The notes under the pieces are model-generated. The model was not told the DNA's origin and made no database searches. It worked only from the letters and a program-made list of their open reading frames with translations. A program made the translations under genes and the position numbers. From Isochrysis galbana (lineage: Eukaryota > Haptophyta > Isochrysidales > Isochrysidaceae), in assembly GCA_018136815.1 (NCBI GenBank), contig JADDIW010000043.1, forward strand, positions 1-25,000: a stretch of DNA of 25,000 nt, written 5' to 3'. Below are positions 16,878 to 25,000 of the stretch, in pieces; within the stretch, counting starts at the first letter, position 1; each line of letters starts with the position of its first letter.

Positions 16878-18845
16878 TCAACTATACTTGAACTTCTTGT
16901 ACTTATGGATAGCCTCAGCTTCCTTGGCTAATTGCTCAACCTCCGGTGGCACAGGTTGCTCAGAGCCCCGAAGCACCTTGACAAGGCCGGCGCACATGAT
17001 TTTGTCCTCGGCTGTCAAAAGGGTGTATGCTAATCCAGCGGCGCCCGCGCGACCCGTGCGTCCTATGCGATGAACGTAGGACTCGGTGGTCTCTGGGCAA
17101 TCATAATTTATCACGGCACGGACGTCTTTGATGTCCAATCCGCGTTGGGCTACATCAGTGGCCACAAGAAGTGGATGATCTCCTCGCTTGAACTGCTCGA
17201 GCACCCAGTCACGCTCCGTTTGTGGTTTGTCACCATGAATTGCTAGAGCAGGCCTGCCAATGAGGAAATTGAGGCAAAGATCCAAGTCAACGAGGGAGTA
17301 CAGCATGCCGTCAGGGCCATCACTAGTGCGGGGGTGTAAACTCGTGCAGACGGGGTGCTGCTGTGTTGGATGACGCACCAGCCATCGATACGGAGCTCTC
17401 TGGTGAGCTCGTCACATCTCCGCTTTGAAGACGCAAAAACAAGGATGCGGGAGCCATCCATGAGCTCCTCTAAAAGCTTGATGAGGGTCTTCAACTTGGT
17501 CTCAGCCTCACATAATAGCAACTTCTGTTGGATGGCATCATTCGCCCGGCCAGAGGCCGCGAGCGCGCCACCTACCTCCACCATCACATGCGAGGGTGCA
17601 AGTAGACCCTCCGCAAGTAGCTGGACCTCGATCGGCCATGTGGCCGAGAACAGGAGTGTTTGCCGGTCGCTCCGCATGTAAGAAAAGATGGATCGAAGCT
17701 GCACACACAATCCACGACCAGTAAATGGAAGGTGAGTGCCATGGGGTGGACACGGAATCATGCATACAATTGTAGCGTTTCTATGATGGAGGCAAAAGCC
17801 ATCGACGCAATGGAATAGGGCATATGTGCTACTTCTACAAAAGACGGAAATTGTGTTGCATACAATGGCTTGTTCAAACAGTGAAAACCACCGGGTCTGA
17901 ACCGTTGCATCTTGACCCGCACGTGCGCACGTACCTGCGGCTCAAAACCCAAATCCAAGAGACGATCGGCTTCATCAATGGCCAGGTACACACAATGCGA
18001 GAGTTCAGTCTTCTTCTTCTCAAGGAACTCGTTCAAACGGCCGGGTGTGGCAACGACAATCTCCGGCGCCTTGCGAAGCACAGCTACTTGCTCAGCCTTG
18101 GGTACCCCACCGTAGATGACTGCCTGCCAGTTCGAGGGGCTATGTCAGAACCAATGGGCAAACAGACAGGGGGCAGTTCGACTTCCAAGACGGCTAGACC
18201 CAGCGCGGTGACTTTTCGCCAGCCTTGGTATGCCCCATCAATGAGAGTTGTGCCAATGATCGTTGACAAGAATGCAAGCTGGGAGGCAGGTGCAATCCTT
18301 CCAAAGTGTCCGACTCTGCCGCTACGCACCGATCGTACACCGCAAGGGTGCCCAAAGCGGACGGCCTCCTCGTGGATTTGCACTGCGAGCTCACGCGTTG
18401 GCGCGAGCAACAAAGCCAGCGGTCCTTCTCCTTCCTTAAGCACAGGCTGAGCGTTTACATGGACGAGCGCTGGGAGCAGATATGCCAGGGTCTTTCCGGA
18501 CCCGGTCTCAGCCAGACCGACCATATCGCGCCCACTGAGAGCTACAGGCCACGCCTGGCGCTGGATCGCGCTGGGCTGCTTGTATCCAGCCGAGAGCAGC
18601 GTCTCCAGCAGATAGGGTGGCAGAGACGCCTGCACAAAGCTGCTGATAGGGTTTGGGACCGCCTCGCCATAGACGGCGATCGCGTGGCGGTGGCGCTCCT
18701 CCTCTACCTGCTCATCCGTGAGAGCGGTCACGTCTGGATGCTCGAGGTAGAAGCCACGCGTGACGGCAGGGAGCGGAGGCAGCTCGCTCTGTGAGCCGAG
18801 GCTTGACGTGGGTGGTGCAGAGCGGGTGCCGAGCCGCCATGCCAT
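16878..18845 (-). CDS. DEAD-box ATP-dependent RNA helicase, four exons
   Basis: ATP-driven remodelling of RNA or RNA-protein complexes. Inferred exons on the minus strand: 18845-18330, 18123-17935, 17698-17379, 17253-16878 (introns 206, 236 and 125 bp; donors GTGCGT, GTACGT, GTGCGT), giving 466 residues. Motifs in order: Q motif GYKQPSAIQ (87-95), Walker A AETGSGKT (112-119), PTREL (149-153), TPGR (198-201), DEAD (222-225), SAT (253-255), DVAQRGLD (375-382), HRIGRTGR (403-410). The pattern is closest to the DDX5/DBP2-type group, with SATWP after motif II; the protein has only short N- and C-terminal tails. The specific target RNA cannot be named. The sequence just before the ATG (CTGCGCAG|ATGG) looks like a splice acceptor, so an upstream noncoding or extra coding exon is possible. 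Confidence 0.93.
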
Positions 18846-19509
18846 CTGCGCAGCCTGGGTGGCGCTCGGAGAGGCAAGTCGAGTCGACCGCGTCGCCTGC
18901 CCTTGCCGCCCAAGTCAACCCTTCCTTTCTCTCCTTGGAGCCCTCCACACTCTTCCCCTTTCCCCCCGTCTCCCCCCTTCCCCCCTCGCGCGTGCCGCAC
19001 GGCTGCCTCGGAGCCGCCGCCGGAGCGCCACCTACCACCCAAGACCAATTCTTTTGTCTTTCTCGATTGTAAGAGTCTTTTTTTGTAGACCGGGGGAAAT
19101 CGTGTGTCACTGTGGCCGGAGGGTGCTCTGCGGCGAAGGCGCGAACAAGGACGGGGGCTGCAGAGGTAGCTCCCCTCCAGGGCCCGCTCGCGCTCCAGAC
19201 GGTGAGTCGCGCCGCTGGCCCGGCGCCCCTTGCTAGGAGTGAGGGTAACCCAGCCGCGCAAGAAGGTGAGGTTCCCTTTATAATTATATTTATAATTTTC
19301 ATCTTTCACGCTCCCCCCGCCTATCCGCCTATTTTGGTACACAAGCAGCTTTGCCCCTCAACTTTGCCGGTCGGAGGAGTAGCGGCCACCTGCCATTTTG
19401 CCACCGGACAGTGCGCGCCAGTCGAGTGGGATTCCGGGTAGCTTCGAGTGGTGACTCAGAGGGTGCAACTCGAGGTTCCCTTTTTTTGTCACGCCCCTCC
19501 CGACTTTTT
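18846..19509. other. Upstream flank of the helicase gene
   Basis: Contains the presumed promoter of the leftward helicase. On the plus strand, 18950-18990 is C-rich, so the helicase sense strand is G-rich there, opposite to the other gene starts; this agrees with a possible upstream intron. A TATAATTATATTTATAATT stretch lies at 19278-19296. No gene recognised. Confidence 0.4.
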
Positions 19510-19700
19510 AGCGCCGATGGCGGAGGGGGTGACGGTGGTGGCGGAGTGGGAGGCGGTGAAGACGGAGGCGGAGGCGCTGGGGGCGGAGATGCGGGCGGTG
19601 GCGGGGAGGGTGGAGGTGGCGAGAGCGGCGGGGTGGATGGTGGAGGTGGCGAGGGCGGCGGTGGAGAAGGTGGAGGAGGCGACGGAGGCCGCCGCCGCCG
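19510..19700. repeat. GGN-rich low-complexity block
   Basis: About 190 bp of purine-rich GGHGGH words on the plus strand. More than one frame is open on each strand: glycine-rich or Val/Ala/Glu-rich on plus, proline-rich (SPPPP) on minus. The minus frame resembles hydroxyproline-rich wall-protein repeats, but without a signal peptide or unique flanking domain I treat it as a simple repeat. Confidence 0.55.
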
Positions 19701-20073
19701 GCCGTGGCCTGGCGCACTGCGCGCTCCACGTTGATCGGTGCACATGCGCCCGCGGCGACCTGTTCGGGCTCACTGCACTGCGCGATCGCCGAAGGTCGCC
19801 TGCCCGAGCTCCGCAGCCGTGACGCGGCGGTTGTTGGACGCCTTTGAGGCCGCGACTTCGAAGTGTGAGGTGATGCCAACACGACGAACACTCGGTGGGG
19901 TGCACGCACGACCTCTGGCCAGAGAAGAGTTTTCAGGCGGCGGCCTTATACCGTCCACATGGGGGGCACTTGCCAAAAAAACAACCAAACCTGAGGTTGC
20001 ACCCTCTTCGAGTTGGAAGTTGCCACACAGTCCAACTACCAACTATCAACTATCCAACTGTACGGCGGTCATT
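19701..20073. other. Interval before the 960-bp element
   Basis: No recognisable gene. AGAGGGTGCAAC at about 19459-19470 recurs inverted near 19995-20006, each followed (in its own orientation) by a T-run, around the GGN block. This is a weak hint of another element about 550 bp long. Short AACTATC/CCAACTA words occur at 20030-20060. Confidence 0.3.
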
Positions 20074-20180
20074 GGTCGCGTTCCGTCGAATATGGAACAT
20101 ATCTCAAGTTGAGCCATCAAAGGTCCATAGTCTATAGTCCGTTTACAGTAATACTCGAATGTCTGTAAACGCTCATCTTT

Positions 20181-20600
20181 AATAATAATATAACTGAGCA
20201 TTAGTACCACTACTCCCACTCACTAGTCCGGTACTAACTACTAACCAGTGAGGCGAACCGACCTACGTCGGGCGACTCGCGACTCACCCGGGAAAAGCAC
20301 CGGGGGAGGGGGGGGGGACTCCCGTCAACAAATAAGAACGGCCCTTACTAGCTCGCGCCGTGTGCAGTCCTCGAGAAATAAATGACTGCGACTCGAGTAA
20401 CCTGTGCCACTGCCTCCACTCTTAGTTAGGGCTTAGTTAGGGTACTCTCCTCGACCTTGAGTCACTCCCTTCTCTCTCCCTCCTCCTCCTGTCGTCAGCT
20501 GCCCCCTACCCGTTTGCTGACGCAAACGGGGCCCGTTTCTCACCGCACTCCATCGGTGTGTGTGCAAAACCCTCCCCCTCCTTCTCTCCACTCTCACCCC
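20181..20600. repeat. Single-arm copy of the foldback element
   Basis: Collinear with 5932-5992 plus 6338-6660. It keeps the TAATAATA...ACTGAGC start, TTAGTACCACTACTCCCACT, CTACGTCGGGCGACTC, GCACCGGGGG, AAGAACGGCCCTTAC, a CGCAAACGGG hairpin and CACTCCATCGG. It lacks the 345-bp insertion and both right-arm insertions. A hairpin CCCGTTTG-CTGACG-CAAACGGG is perfect here and has one stem mismatch at about 6590. TTAGTTAGGG is duplicated near 20425-20443. Confidence 0.7.
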
Positions 20601-20690
20601 TCGTCGTCCCTGTGGCGCGTCGCCATGCGCCATGCGCGCGCCCTGGCCTGCTCTCAGAGGTCCGCCCGGTGGGGGCTTGAGGCTTGAGGC

Positions 20691-20845
20691 GCTCTTATGA
20701 ATATGAAGTCGGGCTCGAGATCCACGCCTTCCAGCTTGTTGAGATTTGCCACGATCACGCTGTATGCCCCCTTGTCCTTGCTTTTGTAGCCGCGCAAAGC
20801 GTCGAAACTGGACCATCGAATGTTCGACTGTATATCTTTGGATAG
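20691..20845 (-). pseudogene. Decayed fragment of the unrecognised protein family (copy B)
   Basis: The minus frame reads SKDIQSNIRWSS, then ALRGYKSKDKGAYS, VIVANLNKLEGVDLEPDF and breaks at about 20700. The part after ALRGY matches copy A at 16062-16573 at both nucleotide and peptide level (RG-x-K-x-KD, IVA-x-LN, KLEGVDLEPDF). A stop codon lies immediately upstream, so only about 50 codons remain. It lies inside the 960-bp TIR element. Function unknown. Confidence 0.6.
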
Positions 20846-21151
20846 TTATGTTTATTTATATTTATATACACGAGCGTGGGTTATTTAATGTATACCGACC
20901 AGCAAGCTAACATATGGAGCGCGCGCCGACCGCTGCCCCTCTCCCAGCACCTTTTGAAAAAAAATACCGTGGACATTTGACAAACATTTGATGGCTCAAT
21001 CGAGTCCGTCCCAAATTCGACGGAACGCGACCCTAGTCTATCCATGGCCATGGCCACTCTCACACAACTCTCATAGGCTCCATCAAACAACGGCAGGGGC
21101 GAGGAGGCCCTCTCCACCTCTCTTCACGACGCGGTTGCCGGCAGCGTATCA

Positions 21152-23845
21152 TCAGCCACAAGGCATGCACACACTGGTTTCCCGCTCTCCACCCTCGGTC
21201 ATATGGGTTGAGGGCATAGGTGCGACTGGAAATTCGGACGTCGAGATCAGTAGCGTGTTCATTTTCTTGTACGTAGGCACGAAGCTGAATGGCTTCTGCA
21301 AATGCTCCGTCCACCACGGATCGTCGAGTAACGACCATGCTTCCACACCGGCGACCATCTCTGCTTCTGAAAGCAGACATTCGCGCAGCGCGACCTCAAT
21401 TGCATCGCTCGCCGCGCATCCCCGCGTCTCGATCGCAAGCTCCGTCTGTCTATCACCGTGCTCGGAGTCCCAGAGGCCGAGCGAATTCAAGTCGGCGGCC
21501 AAGCCCTCAGGCCATTCTTCATTGGGCACGCATGCCCACCAAGGAGGACCTCGCCGTACATCTGCAACACCGCCTACAACAAGGCTCAATCTGACTTGCT
21601 CCTCGTTCCGAGTCGCGAGCCAAACCACACCGTTGAGCTCGGAATCACGAAGGATACCCCTTTCACCACCATTCCCGATGCTTCCATCAGAGGCCAAAGC
21701 CGCTGCAATCGCAGCAGGCCGAAAAGGACGCTTTGCTCGAAAGATGAAGGACCTACGCGCGTGGTTGCACTCTGCGGCGGAGCAATTCGATCCGGGAGCA
21801 CCGATGGCAGAGGATTCCCGCCCCACGTTCCGAAGCCCAGCTGTGGCAGCTGCAGAGAGTGTGGCAAGGGCGGCCAAAGCTTCCTCCGCCGACATTTGCC
21901 CAAGTGCACGTGCGGCGGCCGAGAGCACGATTTGGCAGCTGCCGTCGTCTAGCGCATTGGTGGTGTTGGCAGCCGCTAGAGCCTGCGATCCGATTCTTCC
22001 ACCAGCTTGCCCTCGCACAATAGAAGACACGCTCGCAGACACGGGAGTCTGCACGGGATTGATTAGTGGCCCCACGCGCGATCTCCCTTGCACGGCCGTC
22101 GCCATCCACTCTTGGCCGAAGATGCCGCCCCACTGGCTCTTGACGTGGCCGGCAGCCGCAGCTGCTGCAAGAAGAGCGGCGGCAGCTCGGAGAGTGTCCA
22201 CTGAGCCTTTATCCCCCACCTTGCACAACGCATTCTCCGCGCGCTCCCAAGTGTACCAATCGTAGAAGTCGTCCTCATCAGTAGCATCGGCATCCTCTAG
22301 AGGACCTGGCGGTGGCCCCCGGCATGCGTAGAGCAAGTGGATCTAAGAGGAAAGGTCCAAGCGGGGGAGAGGGAGGTCATCTCGTCTATGCTCGAGAGTC
22401 TAGGACAGAAATTACCCTCCTGGGAGCTTTCCACGCGGACAACACGCTTCCTCAACTCTCCCATGGGGTCGGGGCTCAGCAACACTCACTTGAGCAACAG
22501 CACCGGAGGGCAATCCTGCTGCAGGGCCGTAGAGTGGCACCGGTGGGACACCGGGTAGCTGAACCACCTCTGTCTGGCCATCAATATCGCACGCGTCTGC
22601 AACAGCACGGACGGCGGCATCATATGGGCTCTCTCCCAGACGCACAGTTGTCGTGGGGATCCTCATTCCCACCCAAGCCGGAGGCGACGCTAGCGAGCGG
22701 ACAAGCACACATCGGTTGCCGCGAAGCACGAGCCCGCCCGCAAAGAGTATCGTGGTCGAATCGCTTGACTTCGCAGACTCAGCATATTCTGGCAAAGTAG
22801 AAGCGGCCGCCGATCTTTCCGAATCGGCGCATTTTGCTGGCAACGCAGGCTTGGATGCTCCCACGCCTATGTTTGCAGATGCCCTGCTGCGAATGGCGGA
22901 GGCAGCGCTGAAAATTTTGGTCAGCTCGGCCGAAATATCCGTTGCACGCACCTCGTGCTGCTTTGTCATTCTTGACATCTCGTACACGAGCTCCGCGGCT
23001 TGCAGTGTTCGGCCCAGAGAATCTGCCTGGCCCGCATCGAGAGAACCATCCAGTCGAGCACATGTAACATCCTCAACGCCCATGCTGGAGTCTTTGATTG
23101 ACGCGCATCGCGGCAAGAGGCGTGCGAGATCTCCGACGGCTGTCATAGCTGTTCCTTTCGGGAAAGCGTGGCGAAGCATCGGCAGCCTACGGTTCTGCAC
23201 GGTTTCGTTCTCGAAAATACAATCCAACTCCAGAAGGGTTACGGGCTCATCGCTTGCCCCTGCCGCAGGTGTGCTGAGCTGCTTGTTCACGCAAGCGGGT
23301 GGCAGCCGCGGGTGAATCAGGACGAGCCGTGAGACAGTCCCAGGCTTAAGGCCGTGCTCGTCAGGCCCTGCCCTAAGTAACTTGAGTGCAAGCTGAGCGG
23401 TGCCACCAGAAGCAATTATTGTTATGTCGGATGTTCCAACGAGCAACTTTTCAAGTGCACGTGCTGCCGGTTTCCCCAGCGTCTTACCGAGTGGAGTGGA
23501 CGAGCCCTCAGCGTCGAGCAAGGTAGAAGCCGATGATGCATCGGGACAAAGCGGCGAAAGGTCGAGCACGACGACGGTCGATGGAGCCCCCCGCTGCGGC
23601 ACTGATTCATCAGAGGGGCCAAGCAGCAACTCCTGAACTCCGCCGATGATGTCAGTGAGAGGGTGGACTGGGCCTCCACCGGCGTCGGTGCAATTCTCTG
23701 AGAAGTAGAAGAGCACACTAAACCCTCCGCCTGTGAGGAGCGATGGTTTGGGCGGGGCGTACCCCGCGGAGAGCAGCCAGAAGCGCGGCGTGGCCCATGC
23801 AGACGCCTCTGGCTGCTGGCGCGCGAGCATCGCACGTCGTGCCAT
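21152..23845 (-). CDS. Nudix-like / CobW C-terminal-like fusion protein, two exons
   Basis: Exons 23845-22490 and 22342-21152 with a 147-bp GTGAGT...TTAG intron in phase 0; 848 residues. Residues about 10-250 contain hydrophobic strands and an IIASGGTAQLALKLL segment recalling an alpha/beta-hydrolase elbow without its serine; I do not assign this region firmly. Residues about 364-530 resemble a Nudix fold (ILFAGGLVLRGNRCVLVR, then RLGESPYDAAVRAVADACDID, FYDWYTWERA, WGGIFGQEW). The Nudix box REUxEExGU is degenerate: RAVADACDI lacks the catalytic glutamates, so hydrolysis is doubtful. Residues about 699-802 resemble the CobW C-terminal domain (WACVPNEEWPE, GDRQTELAIETRG, ALRECLLSEAEM, DDPWW). 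No CobW GTPase P-loop is present. Role unknown; ligand or metal binding is a guess. The frame stays open 128 codons upstream of the chosen ATG, but that part is low-complexity and enters the TTAA element. Residues 803-848 are less certain. Confidence 0.75.
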
Positions 23846-23934
23846 CACGGCGCGCAGGACTGGTGCCGACGGTCTGCTTTGGACGCACCGACTCCTGGTG
23901 AGCTGCCACGCCCCGCGACAGCCGGAGCGGCGAG

Positions 23935-23950
23935 GGGGAGGGGGGGGAGG
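23935..23950 (-). promoter_or_regulatory. Sense-strand C-rich tract upstream of the Nudix-like gene
   Basis: G-runs on the plus strand (including 8 G at 23940-23947) are C-runs in the sense of the leftward gene, about 95 bp before its ATG at 23845. It is the shortest member of the recurring set of upstream C-tracts. Confidence 0.3.
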
Positions 23951-24052
23951 AAGGGAAGAGGGGGAAAGAGGTGTGCGGCGAGGCGCGGCTGCTCCGCTCG
24001 CGCCGCGGAATCGAGCTCTCAAAAGGGATCGTGGACGGCCGCGACAGTTTAA

Positions 24053-24519
24053 CTCTTTACTGCCGGGAGCGCAGCATGCAAATGGATGCTTCGATGTTTG
24101 GTTTTTTGAGGTGAGAGAAGAGAGGAAGACATGTTCAACGATATAAGCGACGCTTTCCGCAAAGAAAGAGATGATCAAATTTTTCCCGATCCCCTCCCCC
24201 CCCCCCCCCCCTCTCCCTCCCAGTCCCACTCCGTTGCGCCGCGCCGCCCTCCCCTCAACCTCTCACACCTCTTTCTAACGTGCACACGTGGATTATTTCG
24301 TAAACTGAAGCATCCAAATGGCTGCTTCGCCCCTGGGCCTATTTTCTCCATAATTCCATACTACAATCTCGACCTATTGTGTTGAAAATGGGTGGGAAAT
24401 GTGGGGAAGGATGTCCCTGAGGCTCCCCCAGCACCTCATGGGCACCCCTCAAGGCGTTGGCGAGCAGGGACGAAATATGTCGTTTGAAGCATCCATTTGC
24501 ATGCTCCGGCAGTAAACAG
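24053..24519. mobile_element. 467-bp non-autonomous TIR element with TTAA target duplication
   Basis: Flanked by TTAA at 24049-24052 and 24520-24523. Left end CTCTTTACTGCCGG, then six extra bases, then AGCATGCAAATGGATGCTTC; right end (inverted) CTGTTTACTGCCGG directly followed by the identical 20-mer. One substitution and one 6-bp indel in about 34 bp of TIR. An internal partial echo, GAAGCATCCAAATGGCTGC, occurs near 24307. There is no ORF. The TTAA duplication is characteristic of the piggyBac superfamily, so this is a piggyBac-like MITE candidate. Confidence 0.75.
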
Positions 24520-25000
24520 TTAAAGTTTTAATCCTATTCCTACTCCATATATGGAGAAATATAAGAAGAAAGTATTGAAGATGGAATATTTATCGGAACG
24601 TGTGAAGTGGTGTGGCTTACACCATTCGACTGGGCAACACTGGCGAGATTGGGCTGGGGCTCTCCTCCAATTCGCCATCAAGTGGAAAGTTGAGGTGTAT
24701 ATATGCTGAAATGTAGTGATAGTTGATAGTGAAAGATGAAGATGAAGCGATGAAGAATGAATGATGAATGATGAATGATGAATGAAAGACACTCAACATT
24801 CAACCCTCGAGACTCGAGACTCAACAAGTCAAGGCTCAAGACGTCAAGTCGAGCCGTCTAGCAGCTGCCCATTACGAAAATTGGTGTAGGGAAAGAACCT
24901 AATCAAACTTTGCGCAGTAGCAGTAGAGCAGTAGAGGTGATATAGCACGAGCATGATAGCGTAACGATGTAGCGATACTCCGCCACACAGCCCTCTTTCC
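24520..25000. other. Right-end interval with short palindrome
   Basis: No gene recognised. Perfect 14-bp palindrome CTCCATATATGGAG at 24543-24556. 24805-24860 has clustered CTCGAGACTCGAGACTC and GTCAAG words, a degenerate short tandem repeat. Confidence 0.4.
24755..24785. repeat. GAATGAT microsatellite
   Basis: Three exact 7-bp units of GAATGAT with partial units on both sides. It gives the Ser/His/Phe-rich peptides that appear open on the minus strand. Confidence 0.7.

Larger units (their letters stand above)
20074..21032. mobile_element. About 960-bp element with terminal inverted repeats
   Basis: The ends (20074-20121 and, inverted, 20987-21032) begin with an identical 18-mer, GGTCGCGTTCCGTCGAAT, and match again at TTGAGCCATCAAA after a diverged centre. 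Inside are an arm copy of the foldback element (20181-20600) and a decayed protein fragment (20691-20845), separated by about 90 bp, with further noncoding sequence to the right end. No clear target duplication is seen. Its right end sits about 120 bp from the stop codon of the Nudix-like/CobW-C gene. No transposase is recognised; the unknown protein fragment could derive from an autonomous relative. Confidence 0.65.

Noticed and set aside
19329-19745. SPPPP-rich minus-strand frame resembling a hydroxyproline-rich wall protein
   Set aside because: Arises from a GGN-type simple repeat open in more than one frame; no signal peptide and no unique domain at either end. Kept only as a repeat.
20988-22265. 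425-residue open frame on the plus strand
   Set aside because: Antisense to exon 2 of the Nudix-like/CobW-C gene, whose minus-strand reading has recognisable motifs and clean splice sites.
22412-24229. Start of the Nudix-like protein at 24229, giving 128 more residues
   Set aside because: The extra N-terminus is low-complexity and partly encoded by the TTAA-flanked mobile element; the ATG at 23845 begins protein-like sequence.
1-25000. tRNA, rRNA and CRISPR arrays
   Set aside because: Scanning by eye for T-arm GTTCRANNC with matching stems, rRNA signatures, and evenly spaced direct repeats gave no convincing candidate.

Overview
The window looks like nuclear DNA of a GC-rich microalga with a complex, red-lineage chlorophyll-c plastid; haptophyte is my first guess and a photosynthetic stramenopile the main alternative. 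Three things point there. A fucoxanthin-chlorophyll a/c type antenna protein carries an AQA|F cleavage motif like the ASAFAP motif that marks plastid import in these algae. The genes have short GT-AG introns (eight inferred, 112-262 bp, seven with GTG donors). A secreted protein is built from DGECDDGG cysteine repeats, which I recall as common in haptophyte proteins. No prokaryotic operon structure, tRNA, rRNA or CRISPR array was seen.

Layout, left to right. 1-1412 (-): 5' part of a secreted cysteine-repeat protein running off the left edge. 1413-3710: intergenic, with palindromes, a dispersed repeat and long C-tracts. 3711-5438 (+): intronless protein with three tandem iota-carbonic-anhydrase-like domains. 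5932-7488: a composite inverted-repeat (foldback-like) element whose arms carry three separate later insertions; each arm serves as the empty-site control for the other. 7988-10246 (-): organellar-type glutamyl-tRNA synthetase, four exons. 11062-11568 (-): possible unrecognised exon. 11.6-14.2 kb: gene-poor, with AT-rich and dispersed repeats. 14490-15324 (+): two-exon light-harvesting protein. 16062-16573 (+): decayed copy of an unrecognised protein family. 16878-18845 (-): DEAD-box RNA helicase, four exons. 19.5-19.7 kb: GGN-rich low-complexity block. 20074-21032: roughly 960-bp element with terminal inverted repeats that contains an arm copy of the foldback element and a second decayed piece of the 16-kb protein family. 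21152-23845 (-): two-exon, 848-residue protein with a degenerate Nudix-like domain and a CobW C-terminal-like domain. 24053-24519: short non-autonomous element with TTAA target duplication.

Functionally, the antenna protein, the iota-CA-like protein and the organellar GluRS all look plastid-directed and fit a photosynthetic cell (light capture, inorganic carbon handling, organellar translation), but they are separate genes on both strands, not an operon. Most of the unexplained sequence is mobile-element derived. The best candidates for something undescribed are the nested foldback and TIR elements with their shared modules, the decayed protein family carried in two places, and the Nudix-like/CobW-C fusion. 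Exon structures were inferred by hand from splice consensus and reading-frame continuity; no database search was possible.
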